This document shows positions 23,579 to 31,637 of a stretch of DNA of 64,000 nt, piece by piece. Below the pieces are notes generated by a model, which saw only the letters and a list, made by a program, of their open reading frames with translations, did not search any database and was not told the DNA's origin. Where the stretch lies: positions 1 through 64,000 of IMG/VR virus record IMGVR_UViG_3300027895_000070. The stretch is one strand, 5' to 3'. The position numbers and the translations under genes are program-made. The first letter of the stretch is position 1; each line of letters begins with the position of its first letter. The stretch is from a virus.

Positions 23579-23931
23579 CAGAGTCACACATCCAAAAACA
23601 CAGAGTCAGAACAGAGTCAGACATATGTGACTCTATGGATGTGATAATAGATAAAGCAATTTCACAATATTCACAGAGTCACAGAGTCACGGCCACTTGA
23701 CTCTGACTCTGCTAAAAACGGCGATTCTTATTCAAAAACACCATATCTATAGATTTAAATAACATATGACTCTGCCTTAAAAGTTGATTATTTGGTCATT
23801 CATATATGATTTACAGAGTCAACCCTTACTCTTCGCGTATAAGGAAGAAATGATAAAAGCGCCATAAGTCCTTATGCGCCGTACGGGAATTCCTAAAAGC
23901 TCTGGCGCACGGGAGGCTGACTCTGACTCTG
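23579..23931. repeat. Cluster of 12 iterons CAGAGTCA / TGACTCTG (candidate replication origin)
   Basis: Direct copies begin at 23579, 23601, 23612, 23674, 23682 and 23814. Inverted copies begin at 23628 (last base changed), 23698, 23704, 23767, 23918 and 23924. Two pairs overlap by two bases and one pair is tandem. Between them is AT-rich DNA (23640-23820, with ATATCTATAGATTTAAATAA). This 490-base space has no convincing gene and follows the primase gene directly, the usual setting of an iteron-type phage or plasmid origin. Confidence 0.7.
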
Positions 23932-24069
23932 TTTTTCCCGCGATTTCCGAAAACCACATGTCGCAAATCCACGCGTCGCCACCGCCAAAATCCCGCCCCA
24001 AGGCACCTAACCCCACAAAATCGTCGCCGACGCTTGTAATGCGTTCCTAGGTGGGTTAGTGAGGCGTTT

Positions 24070-24441
24070 ATGAGTGACCTTGAAGGGGATAAAAACGTTT
24101 CCGTAATCGAGCGTGGAACGATTCCCGACAAGATGACTCCGGCCTCTCACGACCGCTGGGGGCGGTTTGCGGTAGGCAACCAATTGAACAAGGGCAAGCC
24201 AGCCCCACATGCCCGGCGAATCGCCCTATTACGTGCGGTGCTGTTCAAGGCCGCAACGCCAGCAGACATGCTCGAAGCCTCCCGCAAGATGGTGGAGATG
24301 GCAAAGGAAGGCGACCGCGCGGCGTATGCGGAGATTATGGACCGGACGGTCGGCAAAGCTGTTCCGAGCGACTTGGAATCGCGGATGCACGAGCTGGAGC
24401 AACTGGTGCGCCAGGTGCTGGGGAAATCGGGCGGGAACTAA
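24070..24441 (+). CDS. Hypothetical phage protein, 123 aa
   Basis: DRWGRFAVGNQLNKGKPAPH followed by ARRIALLRAVLFKAATPADM and EIMDRTVGKAV. The opening GRFAxGNxxxKG and following helices match a common family near phage replication or packaging genes, sometimes annotated as a terminase-associated or DUF5681-like protein. No function is shown. It converges on the 24438-24674 gene with a four-base overlap. Confidence 0.65.
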   Translation: MSDLEGDKNVSVIERGTIPDKMTPASHDRWGRFAVGNQLNKGKPAPHARRIALLRAVLFKAATPADMLEASRKMVEMAKEGDRAAYAEIMDRTVGKAVPSDLESRMHELEQLVRQVLGKSGGN

Positions 24442-24674
24442 TCACCAACGTTTTTCGGGACGGCATATTGCATTGCTTGTGATGCCAACCCTAAGCATCG
24501 ATCACGGTCATCTGCGGTTGTAGGTTTGCGCCCATCAACCGCCAGTGCGATTACCGCTGTGAAGTCGTGGTGATCGGCCATCGGTCGCATCGCGAAAAAC
24601 ATCGTCTTCGATCTGCGGCGAAGCTCTTGCAGGAGATCATCCGTACTTACGTCTTCGAGGGGGTTATCGTTCAT
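24438..24674 (-). CDS. Hypothetical protein, 78 aa
   Basis: MNDNPLEDVSTDDLLQELRR, then RSKTMFFAMRPM. The start DLLxELxRR followed by a short helix is frequent among phage small proteins. A GC hairpin (24688-24701) and AAAGGTG lie upstream. Confidence 0.55.
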   Translation of the reverse strand: MNDNPLEDVSTDDLLQELRRRSKTMFFAMRPMADHHDFTAVIALAVDGRKPTTADDRDRCLGLASQAMQYAVPKNVGD

Positions 24675-24702
24675 CTTTCACCTTTCGCCGCCGGAGGGCG
24701 GG

Positions 24703-24918
24703 TTAAAGTTCTGCTGCCACAAGCGCGATTGCCAAATGAGATATAACGGATTCAAGAACCGCGTATTGGCTGATGTCGTCAATGTGAGACACATGTTTCT
24801 TGAGAGCCTCTTGAATGCAGTCCGGAACTCCTGTCCCAACCCACATTCCCGCATTTGCATCGCGGGCGGCGTATTGTTTGCAGCATCGAATCACAAGTTC
24901 TCGGGGCATGCGTATCAT
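24703..24918 (-). CDS. Hypothetical protein, 71 aa
   Basis: MIRMPRELVIRCCKQYAARD, then a helical body ending LAIALVAAEL. GAGGAGATAGGAAG upstream supports the first ATG. No function is recognised. Confidence 0.5.
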   Translation of the reverse strand: MIRMPRELVIRCCKQYAARDANAGMWVGTGVPDCIQEALKKHVSHIDDISQYAVLESVISHLAIALVAAEL

Positions 24919-24956
24919 CTTCCTATCTCCTCTCCCCGCCGCGCCGGGCGGGAAGG

Positions 24957-25175
24957 CTAATATTGGTCAACTTCAACTACTCGCCACATAAATGATTGCC
25001 AACGCTCGCGAGTTGGCGGCATTGATGCGCGGAGCGTCACTTGTCTTTTTTCGTACCGCAACGAAATATTTGCGCTGTCCGTCTCGGTAAATGGAAAGCA
25101 TTGATCGTAGCGCAGCATGTCGTAGGGGAACTGGCCGATGCCCTCAACGGTGATTTTGAAATACTTTTTGCTCAT
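24957..25175 (-). CDS. Hypothetical protein, 72 aa
   Basis: MSKKYFKITVEGIGQFPYDM, strand-rich, with FTETDSANISLRYEKRQVTL and a C-terminal WRVVEVDQY. A compact beta fold is likely. Unknown role. Confidence 0.55.
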   Translation of the reverse strand: MSKKYFKITVEGIGQFPYDMLRYDQCFPFTETDSANISLRYEKRQVTLRASMPPTRERWQSFMWRVVEVDQY

Positions 25176-25202
25176 CTGTCTCTCTTTCCCGCAGTGGGAT
25201 GG

Positions 25203-25841
<639 letters not shown>

Positions 25842-25898
25842 GTTCTGTTCCTTACAATTGTTCCCCCGCGCTCCGGCCTGGCGGTGAAGGGGGTTAAG

Positions 25899-26066
25899 TT
25901 ACTCGTCGGCGGCATTGTCATCGCTGTCTAGCGCGTCCAACTTCGTTTCGATCTCGTCTTTCAATTCTTCGAGAGATTCGCGAGTTGTGCTCCTACCGAC
26001 ACTCTGATCGGAAAAGAGCTTATCAATCGCGTCCTTCGCATCGTCCAAAAGTTCTTTGTGATTCAT
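25899..26066 (-). CDS. Small acidic helical protein, 55 aa
   Basis: MNHKELLDDAKDAIDKLFSD and then SLEELKDEIETKLDALDSDD. Highly charged and helical. It overlaps the next gene upstream by four bases, so it is probably real. Unknown role. Confidence 0.55.
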   Translation of the reverse strand: MNHKELLDDAKDAIDKLFSDQSVGRSTTRESLEELKDEIETKLDALDSDDNAADE

Positions 26067-26341
26067 GACCTCACCTCATGTTGTCCAAGATCCACGTGGT
26101 CCGAACCAGCGGCCATCGCGACCATCAAATCGCGGGCTTTACTCAAGCTTGGGCAGGCGACGTGGTATGATGATGGTTCGTGCATGACGATCCAGCGTTC
26201 ATCGGCGTCAATGCCAGGCGATGGGTTTGCGTCCCTGTCATAGACAACGAAGTGTCCTGGTAGCTTCGGGTGGTTGCTTTTTCGCTCGGTCACATAACCA
26301 GCATTATGCATGTGCGGCTTGTGATTATTGGTCTTTTTCAT
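26063..26341 (-). CDS. Hypothetical protein, 92 aa
   Basis: MKKTNNHKPHMHNAGYVTER, then GHFVVYDRDANPSPGIDADE and ERWIVMHEPSSYHVA. A His-rich N-terminus and a mixed alpha/beta body. No family is recognised. Confidence 0.55.
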   Translation of the reverse strand: MKKTNNHKPHMHNAGYVTERKSNHPKLPGHFVVYDRDANPSPGIDADERWIVMHEPSSYHVACPSLSKARDLMVAMAAGSDHVDLGQHEVRS

Positions 26342-26369
26342 CTCTTCATCTCCCGCCGCATCGCGGCTG

Positions 26370-26606
26370 TTAAGGACGGTACGAAAGTATCTCTAGCATT
26401 GGACGATGCGCGGTCAACTGGCACATGCAAGCTCCGATAGTAAGTCCTCGACCAATGCCATGGGGAATATATCTGCGCCCAAAGACTGTTCCGCAGTCTC
26501 CGCAGGCGTACGCAGTTCGTGTCTCGCCTTTGACACGAGGAATACTCCGGAGGATAGCTCTGGCCTTCGCCATAACGGCCTTAGTTTTTCTAAGCTTGTA
26601 GGACAC
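26370..26606 (-). CDS. Small zinc-ribbon-like protein, 78 aa
   Basis: GTG start at 26606 (MSYKLRKTKAVMAKARAILR) with CGAAGGAAATAAC upstream. CGDCGTVFGRRYIP and CMCQL give the Cys pairs of a small ribbon. A longer frame to 26753 overlaps the neighbouring gene and looks antisense-like, so it is rejected. Confidence 0.5.
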   Translation of the reverse strand: MSYKLRKTKAVMAKARAILRSIPRVKGETRTAYACGDCGTVFGRRYIPHGIGRGLTIGACMCQLTAHRPMLEILSYRP

Positions 26607-26641
26607 GTTATTTCCTTCGCCGCATCGCGGCGCGTTGGGGG

Positions 26642-26866
26642 TTAGGCGAACGTTACAACATGGGCATCTGGATACGGCCCATAGAATGTTATATCTTTGG
26701 GATTCTCGACTAACGCCGCCCTGATGTAGTAACCGTGATCGCGGCAGGCCCACGAATCGGTAGGACCAGCGACAACTTCGATAACCTTTAGGGGAATAAC
26801 GTGGAGCTTGATAATATCGCCAGCCCGCAGGTTTCCAACCAATTCAGTTCTCGTTGTTGATTTCAT
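26642..26866 (-). CDS. Hypothetical protein, 74 aa
   Basis: MKSTTRTELVGNLRAGDIIK, LHVIPLKVIEVVAGPTDSWA and a final HVVTFA. The strand-rich core with a GDIIKL start recalls small SH3-like or KOW-like barrels. GGAGAAAAAG supports this start over 26878. Confidence 0.55.
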   Translation of the reverse strand: MKSTTRTELVGNLRAGDIIKLHVIPLKVIEVVAGPTDSWACRDHGYYIRAALVENPKDITFYGPYPDAHVVTFA

Positions 26867-26938
26867 CTTTTTCTCCATTTCCCGACGCCCAATTGCGTCG
26901 GCGAGGGAAGGGTAGCAAAGCAGCTTGGCTTAGTCAAG

Positions 26939-27175
26939 TCAAAAGGTAACGAGGGTTTCATTTTTCGAAATTTTCGGGCGAACGCGATGCCATTGCTTTG
27001 CAATCAACTCACCGTTTTCCCCATTAAGGCAGACGAGGAATTTACATCGTAGGCCCCTGGGGAGACTCGACACGTTTCGAAGCTTGGATTCCATCGCCGG
27101 TGTATACTTTACAATACTGCTCATATCGCTTCTCCAAGAAAGTCTTCGTCTTTTGAATCGTTCGTTAGCGTTCAT
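26939..27175 (-). CDS. Hypothetical protein, 78 aa
   Basis: First gene of the leftward unit. The ATG at 27175 fits a leaderless message from the -10 box at 27182-27187. An inner ATG at 27124 (MSSIVKYTPAMESKLRNVSS) is also possible. Basic N-terminus, strand-rich end with CLNGENGELIAKQWHRV. Confidence 0.5.
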   Translation of the reverse strand: MNANERFKRRRLSWRSDMSSIVKYTPAMESKLRNVSSLPRGLRCKFLVCLNGENGELIAKQWHRVRPKISKNETLVTF

Positions 27176-27181
27176 GCCTAT

Positions 27182-27285
27182 ACTTTAACCCAACCAGCTT
27201 GGGATTGTCAATCATTGAATCGGAAAATTATCCAGACGACTCGAAATATTCTATGCTTGACATTCGATAGCCAAGCGGCTAGGGT
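27182..27285. promoter_or_regulatory. Divergent promoters between the 26.9 and 27.3 kb genes
   Basis: Leftward: TTGACA (minus, 27206-27211), 18-base spacer, TAAAGT (27182-27187). Rightward: TTGACA (27257-27262), 17-base spacer, TAGGGT (27280-27285). The leftward ATG is six bases and the rightward ATG nine bases from its -10, so both would be leaderless. Confidence 0.6.
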
Positions 27286-27294
27286 ATTCTGACG

Positions 27295-27621
27295 ATGGAT
27301 AACGTGAAGCGATTGCAAATCGAATTCACCGCTTGGGAAGCAATTCCCGACGGCGGTGGGTTGGCGGATGGAATCGACGCGATAATCTGTCCAGGCCGTC
27401 TGTCGGATTGCTTGAAAAAAGCCGTCACTCGAACGAATGCCGCGATTCTTGCCGTCCGAAACGCTGGCGAACCGAATCCCTTCAGAGAATGGACGGACGA
27501 CCAAATTGCAGGCGAAATACTCCGCAAGGTGTGGGAAAAACGCGGTCGATGCCAGAAGTGTGGCGGACAACGGTATCACACGCGACTTAGCGGATATAAG
27601 TGTTTTACATGCGACAGGTGA
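27295..27621 (+). CDS. Hypothetical protein with C-terminal zinc ribbon, 108 aa
   Basis: MDNVKRLQIEFTAWEAIPDG, a helical centre with WTDDQIAGEILRKVWEKRGR, and CQKCGGQRYHTRLSGYKCFT ending CDR, a CxxC...CxxC ribbon. Probably nucleic-acid binding. It appears to be transcribed as a leaderless mRNA. Confidence 0.6.
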   Translation: MDNVKRLQIEFTAWEAIPDGGGLADGIDAIICPGRLSDCLKKAVTRTNAAILAVRNAGEPNPFREWTDDQIAGEILRKVWEKRGRCQKCGGQRYHTRLSGYKCFTCDR

Positions 27622-27626
27622 AACAG

Positions 27627-27782
27627 ATGCACGAATACGGAACCAACCAAGTAATAACGATCTCTAAGGAGATTCGTCGGGCGCTCGCCGCTGAGTATGG
27701 CTGCAAAGGCGGAAAATCCCGCTCCAAAGCCAAGATCGCCGCCGCCCAGGCCAACGGCAGGAAGCGGAGGAAGAAGGCATGA
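27627..27782 (+). CDS. Small basic protein, 51 aa
   Basis: MHEYGTNQVITISKEIRRAL, then GCKGGKSRSKAKIAAAQANG and a RKRRKK tail. The Lys/Arg-rich end is DNA- or RNA-binding in style. Its stop overlaps an ATG at 27779 whose frame looks non-coding further on. Confidence 0.5.
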   Translation: MHEYGTNQVITISKEIRRALAAEYGCKGGKSRSKAKIAAAQANGRKRRKKA

Positions 27783-27807
27783 ACGAGAAAATGCTATTTG
27801 TCAGCTT

Positions 27808-27858
27808 TGCACAACGGAAGCCACTTGCACAACAGAAGTTGTGTCTGCACAACGGAAG
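27808..27858. repeat. Three direct repeats TGCACAACRGAAG
   Basis: Copies at 27808-27820, 27826-27838 and 27846-27858, spaced 18 and 20 bases. They lie between the ends of two convergent units. No gene function is apparent; a short protein-binding array is possible. Confidence 0.55.
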
Positions 27859-27868
27859 GGGGGAGGAG

Positions 27869-28468
27869 CTACGGCTTGGGGCCAACATAGATGTCAATCG
27901 TTCCGAACGGGGGTTGATCTTCCAAGGGAATGCCCGCTCCCATCGAAGATGTTTGCACGCCAGCGTCGTCAAACGCCACATACAAACTGTGGAAGATCGG
28001 CATTCCGGTCCCCAATTTTATATCTGTCATAACATCATCGCCGCTGGGTATGACAGCAACCCCGGGCGACAAAATTACCCGATCAAATATGCCAACCGAC
28101 CCCTTCCAGCCACAATCATCGCGAAGGCAAGAAGCCAGTATTTGAGCGAATCCCAATCCCTCAAGATTATCTGCCGCTACGACAACGCGAAACCGCTGGC
28201 CGCGATATTTGGACAATTCCTGCCCAAGCGTTCGTCGCTCAAGCCAATTGAGAGTCCGAGGCGCACGGGTGGCGTATTCTCCCCACCCCGCAAGGCAAAT
28301 TCCTATCACATCGAATACCACAACAATTGCGAGCAACCGATAGCTAAGCCGCTCCAATGGTTCTTTGGGATCTTTCTTGTGTTTTTTTCGATCCACCCAC
28401 ACGACGAGCGCAAGAAAGAAATTGCCAACCAACAGGATGAAGTAAGAAATGGTCGTCTGCCAGTTCAT
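27869..28468 (-). CDS. Two-helix membrane protein with a C-terminal sensory-like domain, 199 aa
   Basis: Membrane helices at residues 6-24 (YFILLVGNFFLALVVWV) and about 46-62 (LLAIVVVFDVIGICLAG), separated by a basic loop. Residues 80-199 form a domain that begins QELSKYRGQRFRVVVAADN, has ASCLRDDCGWKG, and ends PFGTIDIYVGPKP. The same domain ends the protein encoded at 28737-30134. It is a recurring, uncharacterised C-terminal module of bacterial membrane proteins. The gene converges with 27295-27782. Confidence 0.65.
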   Translation of the reverse strand: MNWQTTISYFILLVGNFFLALVVWVDRKKHKKDPKEPLERLSYRLLAIVVVFDVIGICLAGWGEYATRAPRTLNWLERRTLGQELSKYRGQRFRVVVAADNLEGLGFAQILASCLRDDCGWKGSVGIFDRVILSPGVAVIPSGDDVMTDIKLGTGMPIFHSLYVAFDDAGVQTSSMGAGIPLEDQPPFGTIDIYVGPKP

Positions 28469-28494
28469 TTATCGTCGCAGTGGAGGATAACGTC

Positions 28495-28566
28495 ATGCTA
28501 ATAGCCGCCCTCCTCTCTCAACTTGCGCTCGCAATCGCACTGTTAATAATAAGGCGCAATCATTAG
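28495..28566 (+). CDS. Possible 23-residue membrane peptide
   Basis: MLIAALLSQLALAIALLIIR followed by RNH, with GGAGGATAACG upstream. A single hydrophobic helix with a good ribosome-binding site. Small hydrophobic peptides of this sort often act in lysis or toxin systems, but nothing else supports that. The next 170 bases show no gene. Confidence 0.4.
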   Translation: MLIAALLSQLALAIALLIIRRNH

Positions 28567-28736
28567 GCCAACATCTTACCCGCAAATGCAGCCAATTCGA
28601 CAACATCTTCAGCATTCGAGACAATATCCAGTATTCGGGAGCGGCGGAATAGCTATCCGCCGTGAGTCCGGGGCGGTGTTGTTGCCTCCAGCGGCAGCAC
28701 CGCGCCGGGCCGACCCGATTACTGGAGAAACATTTC

Positions 28737-30134
28737 ATGCAGAAGCTCAGCGCCTTCCTGTTCAAGCTCATTGCATGGGTCGTAGGGATTTATTCGTGGT
28801 TCTACCTATGCGTGGAATCCCAGACTTCTCCCCGCGAAGCGGCATCTCGCGCCTTACAGTGGGAGCACACGAAGGTGACTAGATTCGAGGTCATTTCGTT
28901 ACTTATTTTAGTAGCTTTCTTAGCTGTTGTTTCGTTTATAGAGCGAATTTGGAAGTTCATTTTTAAGGCCCCGATGCAACGACTTCTAAAGAAATTCGGG
29001 CCATATGGATTCGTGCGAGCCGAATGGGGCAAGGGCCTAGCGGCCAGAAAAGACCTTTGGACGGATTTTACGTTGGATGGACGCCACTTGGTTGAGACAG
29101 TGAAGCGGGAAATGTTTGAAGCGAAAAAAACGGGGGCGGTCATCCGCGCGAACTTCAGGGAACTCAATCTTCCCCAAATGTTTCCTGACAGTAAGTTCCT
29201 AAAGCTCACATTTCCGAATGGAAGGTATGTCGAGATTAAAGAAGGTGACTCAATAGACTTCCCTGCGAATCTGACGGTCTATGCTGGCGATCCGAGCCGA
29301 GCGCTTACACCAGAACAAATAGCTACCCCTAAACTGGAAAAACAGGAGCCGGAAGACCGCCCCATCATTCCGTCTATCGCTGGAGCGTGGAAAGACGCGG
29401 AAGGAGCAATCACGCGAATTACACAGGATGGCGATAAGTGGACGGGGAAATGTTCGTATAAGCTGAAGGACGGCACACTCGTTGAATCCGAGATTTCCGG
29501 GACAATCGGACTAGATAGGAAAATTAGGGGAACTCTTTACCATACAAATTGCCCTCCTGATTGGGAGGTTAAACAGGATCACGAGAGCGAAGTATCGGAA
29601 GATGGAAATAAAATAAACGGTACGGCAATTTGGAAGGGTGGTGCTCGTAATTACACGTGGTCCAGAAACGTACAGACCGACTCTTCAGCGGTGTTTGTTC
29701 CCTCTGAAAAGCGCGTCTCCACACCCGAGAATTCGTACCGCATTCTTACAGATGCTCAACGGGCATCCATCAAAGATGCTCTTTCTGAATTCGCGCCACA
29801 ACAATTCCAAGTATTGCAGGTGGGGTTTGGAGACAATCAAGCCGCTCACTTCGCGCAGCTAATCCACAAATGCATGATTGACGATTGCGGCTGGTGCGGA
29901 GGTATAAGCTTGCACCTCGACGCGAGCGAACAGGGGATAAAAATCCATTCGGGTATCGGCGTAATGCTTAGCCAAGAAGATTCCAATCGGTCCGATAGAA
30001 TGAGGGAGATACGAAAGCGAGCCATGAAGATATTTGCGATTGCGGGCATCCCCGTTTCTGACAGATTTGCAAAAGAAGCGATCCATCCGACGCCGGTCGG
30101 TATCGTGGAAATTGTTGTGGCGGCGAAGCCATAG
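28737..30134 (+). CDS. Two-helix membrane protein with lipocalin-like middle and shared C-terminal domain, 465 aa
   Basis: Start MQKLSAFLFKLIAWVVGIYS follows GGAGAAAC. Membrane helices at about residues 5-24 and 58-78 (VISLLILVAFLAVVSFIER). Residues 210-330 are a beta-rich GAWKDAEGAITRITQDGDKW segment resembling lipocalin-type or DUF stability domains. Residues 345-465 match the domain of the 27869-28468 protein: FQVLQVGFGDNQAAHFAQLI, CMIDDCGWCGG, and a final VGIVEIVVAAKP. The two genes lie back to back in opposite orientation. Confidence 0.65.
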   Translation: MQKLSAFLFKLIAWVVGIYSWFYLCVESQTSPREAASRALQWEHTKVTRFEVISLLILVAFLAVVSFIERIWKFIFKAPMQRLLKKFGPYGFVRAEWGKGLAARKDLWTDFTLDGRHLVETVKREMFEAKKTGAVIRANFRELNLPQMFPDSKFLKLTFPNGRYVEIKEGDSIDFPANLTVYAGDPSRALTPEQIATPKLEKQEPEDRPIIPSIAGAWKDAEGAITRITQDGDKWTGKCSYKLKDGTLVESEISGTIGLDRKIRGTLYHTNCPPDWEVKQDHESEVSEDGNKINGTAIWKGGARNYTWSRNVQTDSSAVFVPSEKRVSTPENSYRILTDAQRASIKDALSEFAPQQFQVLQVGFGDNQAAHFAQLIHKCMIDDCGWCGGISLHLDASEQGIKIHSGIGVMLSQEDSNRSDRMREIRKRAMKIFAIAGIPVSDRFAKEAIHPTPVGIVEIVVAAKP

Positions 30135-30138
30135 GAGC

Positions 30139-30360
30139 CTAGCCAGAAAGACGCTCTAGAAATGCCACGGGCAAATTCAAATCCTCCAGTTCCCTTTTGG
30201 CATCCCGGCGTAGGCGTTGCCTTATCCAGCCGGATAGGGGCAATCCCGCCGCTTCCGCTGCGGCACGGAATGCGTCTTTTTCGGACTTCTCGACGCGCAT
30301 CTCAATCCACTCGGTTTTCACGGCATCCGGTTTTTTCTTCGGTCGTCCAGCTTTTGCCAT
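30139..30360 (-). CDS. Ribbon-helix-helix repressor-like protein, 73 aa
   Basis: MAKAGRPKKKPDAVKTEWIE, then MRVEKSEKDAFRAAAEAAGL and PLSGWIRQRLRRDAKRELED. The basic tail, a beta strand (EWIEMRV) and two helices with GxxxSxWIRxxL match the CopG/DUF1778 RHH fold, dimeric DNA binders of palindromes. Its start is six bases past a -10 box, inside the palindromic promoter at 30367-30436, so autoregulation is likely. Confidence 0.8.
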   Translation of the reverse strand: MAKAGRPKKKPDAVKTEWIEMRVEKSEKDAFRAAAEAAGLPLSGWIRQRLRRDAKRELEDLNLPVAFLERLSG

Positions 30361-30366
30361 ACGATA

Positions 30367-30436
30367 AGGGTACGGACAAAAATCGTATTCGTCAAGACAT
30401 TTTATTCTTGACGGGGACGATTAATGTCCGTACACT
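30367..30436. promoter_or_regulatory. Palindromic divergent promoter with likely RHH operators
   Basis: GTACGGACAAAAATCGT and ACGATTAATGTCCGTAC are inverted arms (15 of 17 match) around CGTCAAGA...TCTTGACG. Leftward TTGACG, 17-base spacer, TACCCT (30367-30372). Rightward TTGACG (30408-30413), 17-base spacer, TACACT (30431-30436). Both genes start six or seven bases from the -10. The repeated GTACGGACA half sites are the best operator candidates for the RHH protein. Confidence 0.75.
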
Positions 30437-30443
30437 CATATTC

Positions 30444-30947
30444 ATGGAAAACGGCAACCTTAATCTGTACACCGATGGGATCACGGCTGGCATTGATGCC
30501 CGCAAACAGCGCGGTTTGGAAATCGCAGCTATCGCTCGGATCGACAAACAGAATGGAATCTACCTTGTCCCGTCCGTCACCAATCCCCGTCCCACGAAAT
30601 ACAAGGTCGCATACAACGCGGAGCGTCCGACCTGTACTTGCGAAGATCACACGATCCGGGGTTGCCGTTGCAAGCACATTTACGCCGTCGAATACTACAT
30701 CAAGCGCGAGCATCACGCCGATGGCTCAACCACGGTTACGGAAGCCGTCACCGTCACCAAAACCCGCAAGACGTATCCACAGAATTGGCCCGCGTACAAT
30801 CAGGCCCAAACCACCGAAAAGGCCACGTTCCAAAAGCTGCTGGCCGATCTTTGCAAGAGCCTGCCGACGCCAGCGCAGACTGGAAGCGGCCAGAGCACTC
30901 GTGCGAATGGGCATTTGCGAGGTCGCGGAAGTAGACGACGAGGATAA
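30444..30947 (+). CDS. SWIM zinc-finger protein like the N-terminus of a transposase, 167 aa
   Basis: MENGNLNLYTDGITAGIDAR, then a SWIM motif CTCEDHTIRGCRCKHIYAVE (CxC...CxH). The following KTYPQNWPAYNQAQTTEKAT is a signature of the N-terminal part of certain large bacterial transposases. The catalytic DDE part is missing, and the protein ends in a basic GRGSRRRG tail. Either a domesticated or truncated transposase piece, or an independent SWIM DNA-binding protein. It is divergently controlled with the RHH repressor. Confidence 0.65.
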   Translation: MENGNLNLYTDGITAGIDARKQRGLEIAAIARIDKQNGIYLVPSVTNPRPTKYKVAYNAERPTCTCEDHTIRGCRCKHIYAVEYYIKREHHADGSTTVTEAVTVTKTRKTYPQNWPAYNQAQTTEKATFQKLLADLCKSLPTPAQTGSGQSTRANGHLRGRGSRRRG

Positions 30948-31064
30948 TCCCGACACTTCTCTCTTGACAAAGCGCAAACAGGATGGCTAAGTTACGCGGG
31001 AACCTAGGGAAAGTTGTCCCAAAATCAATGTGGCTACCGCGTCGGCGGGTTGGGAAAAACGAGC

Positions 31065-31637
31065 ATGGAAGCAGCGGTCTTAGACGTTCCATCACGCATC
31101 ACCCCAGATCAACTCACTGGCGATATCCGCCTGATTCAAACCCGCTGGAAACAGGAACAAAACCTTTGCGGCGATCTGACTGATCAGGGATTTCAGTGCT
31201 ATGTCCCCAAGCAGCGAATTAAGCGTTGGTATCCACGATTAGCAGAGTGGCGAACATGGGAAGCGATCATCTTCCCGATGTACGTGTTTCTGGGGGACTG
31301 CGGACGCGAAGAGGCCGACGTTTTCTACGCGGTGGCGGACACGGGCCGAGCTTTGCGACAGCAGCGAATATCCGATCAATCGAGGCTTCGGGCCGATCTG
31401 CGGAACTTTGAAATTGTCTACGGTGCCGGCTTGGGCGACCGACTGCAAAGAGTGACGAACTTCCGACCTGGCGAGCGATGCCGGGTAATTGCCGGGCCGA
31501 TGATGGGGCTTGAGGGGTACGTGGTTCGGGACGGGAAGAAATCTAAAATCGTGATTTCGCTAAGCTCGGTCAAAGACTTCGGCGTTGCTTCGGCTCGGCA
31601 GCTTGAGATTGATCGGGACTGCTTGGAGGAATATTGA
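31065..31637 (+). CDS. NusG/RfaH-family transcription elongation or antitermination factor, 190 aa
   Basis: The NGN domain is visible as IRLIQTRWKQEQNLCGDLTD, then CYVPKQRIKRWYPRLAEW and PMYVFLGDCGREE. The C-terminal KOW motif reads FRPGERCRVIAGPMMGLEGY, then VVRDGKKSKIVISLSSV. This is the NusG/RfaH/UpxY layout. The start is uncertain (31014 or 31065). It stands just upstream of the lysis, head and tail genes, the place where phages put late antiterminators, so it may let polymerase read the long late operon. Confidence 0.8.
   Translation: MEAAVLDVPSRITPDQLTGDIRLIQTRWKQEQNLCGDLTDQGFQCYVPKQRIKRWYPRLAEWRTWEAIIFPMYVFLGDCGREEADVFYAVADTGRALRQQRISDQSRLRADLRNFEIVYGAGLGDRLQRVTNFRPGERCRVIAGPMMGLEGYVVRDGKKSKIVISLSSVKDFGVASARQLEIDRDCLEEY

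Noticed and set aside
23819-24016. Leftward frame in the iteron region
   Set aside because: No ribosome-binding site, poor composition and it overlaps repeat copies; treated as noncoding.
27779-28501. Rightward 240-residue frame
   Set aside because: It is antisense to the well-supported membrane-protein gene 27869-28468 and lacks protein-like composition.
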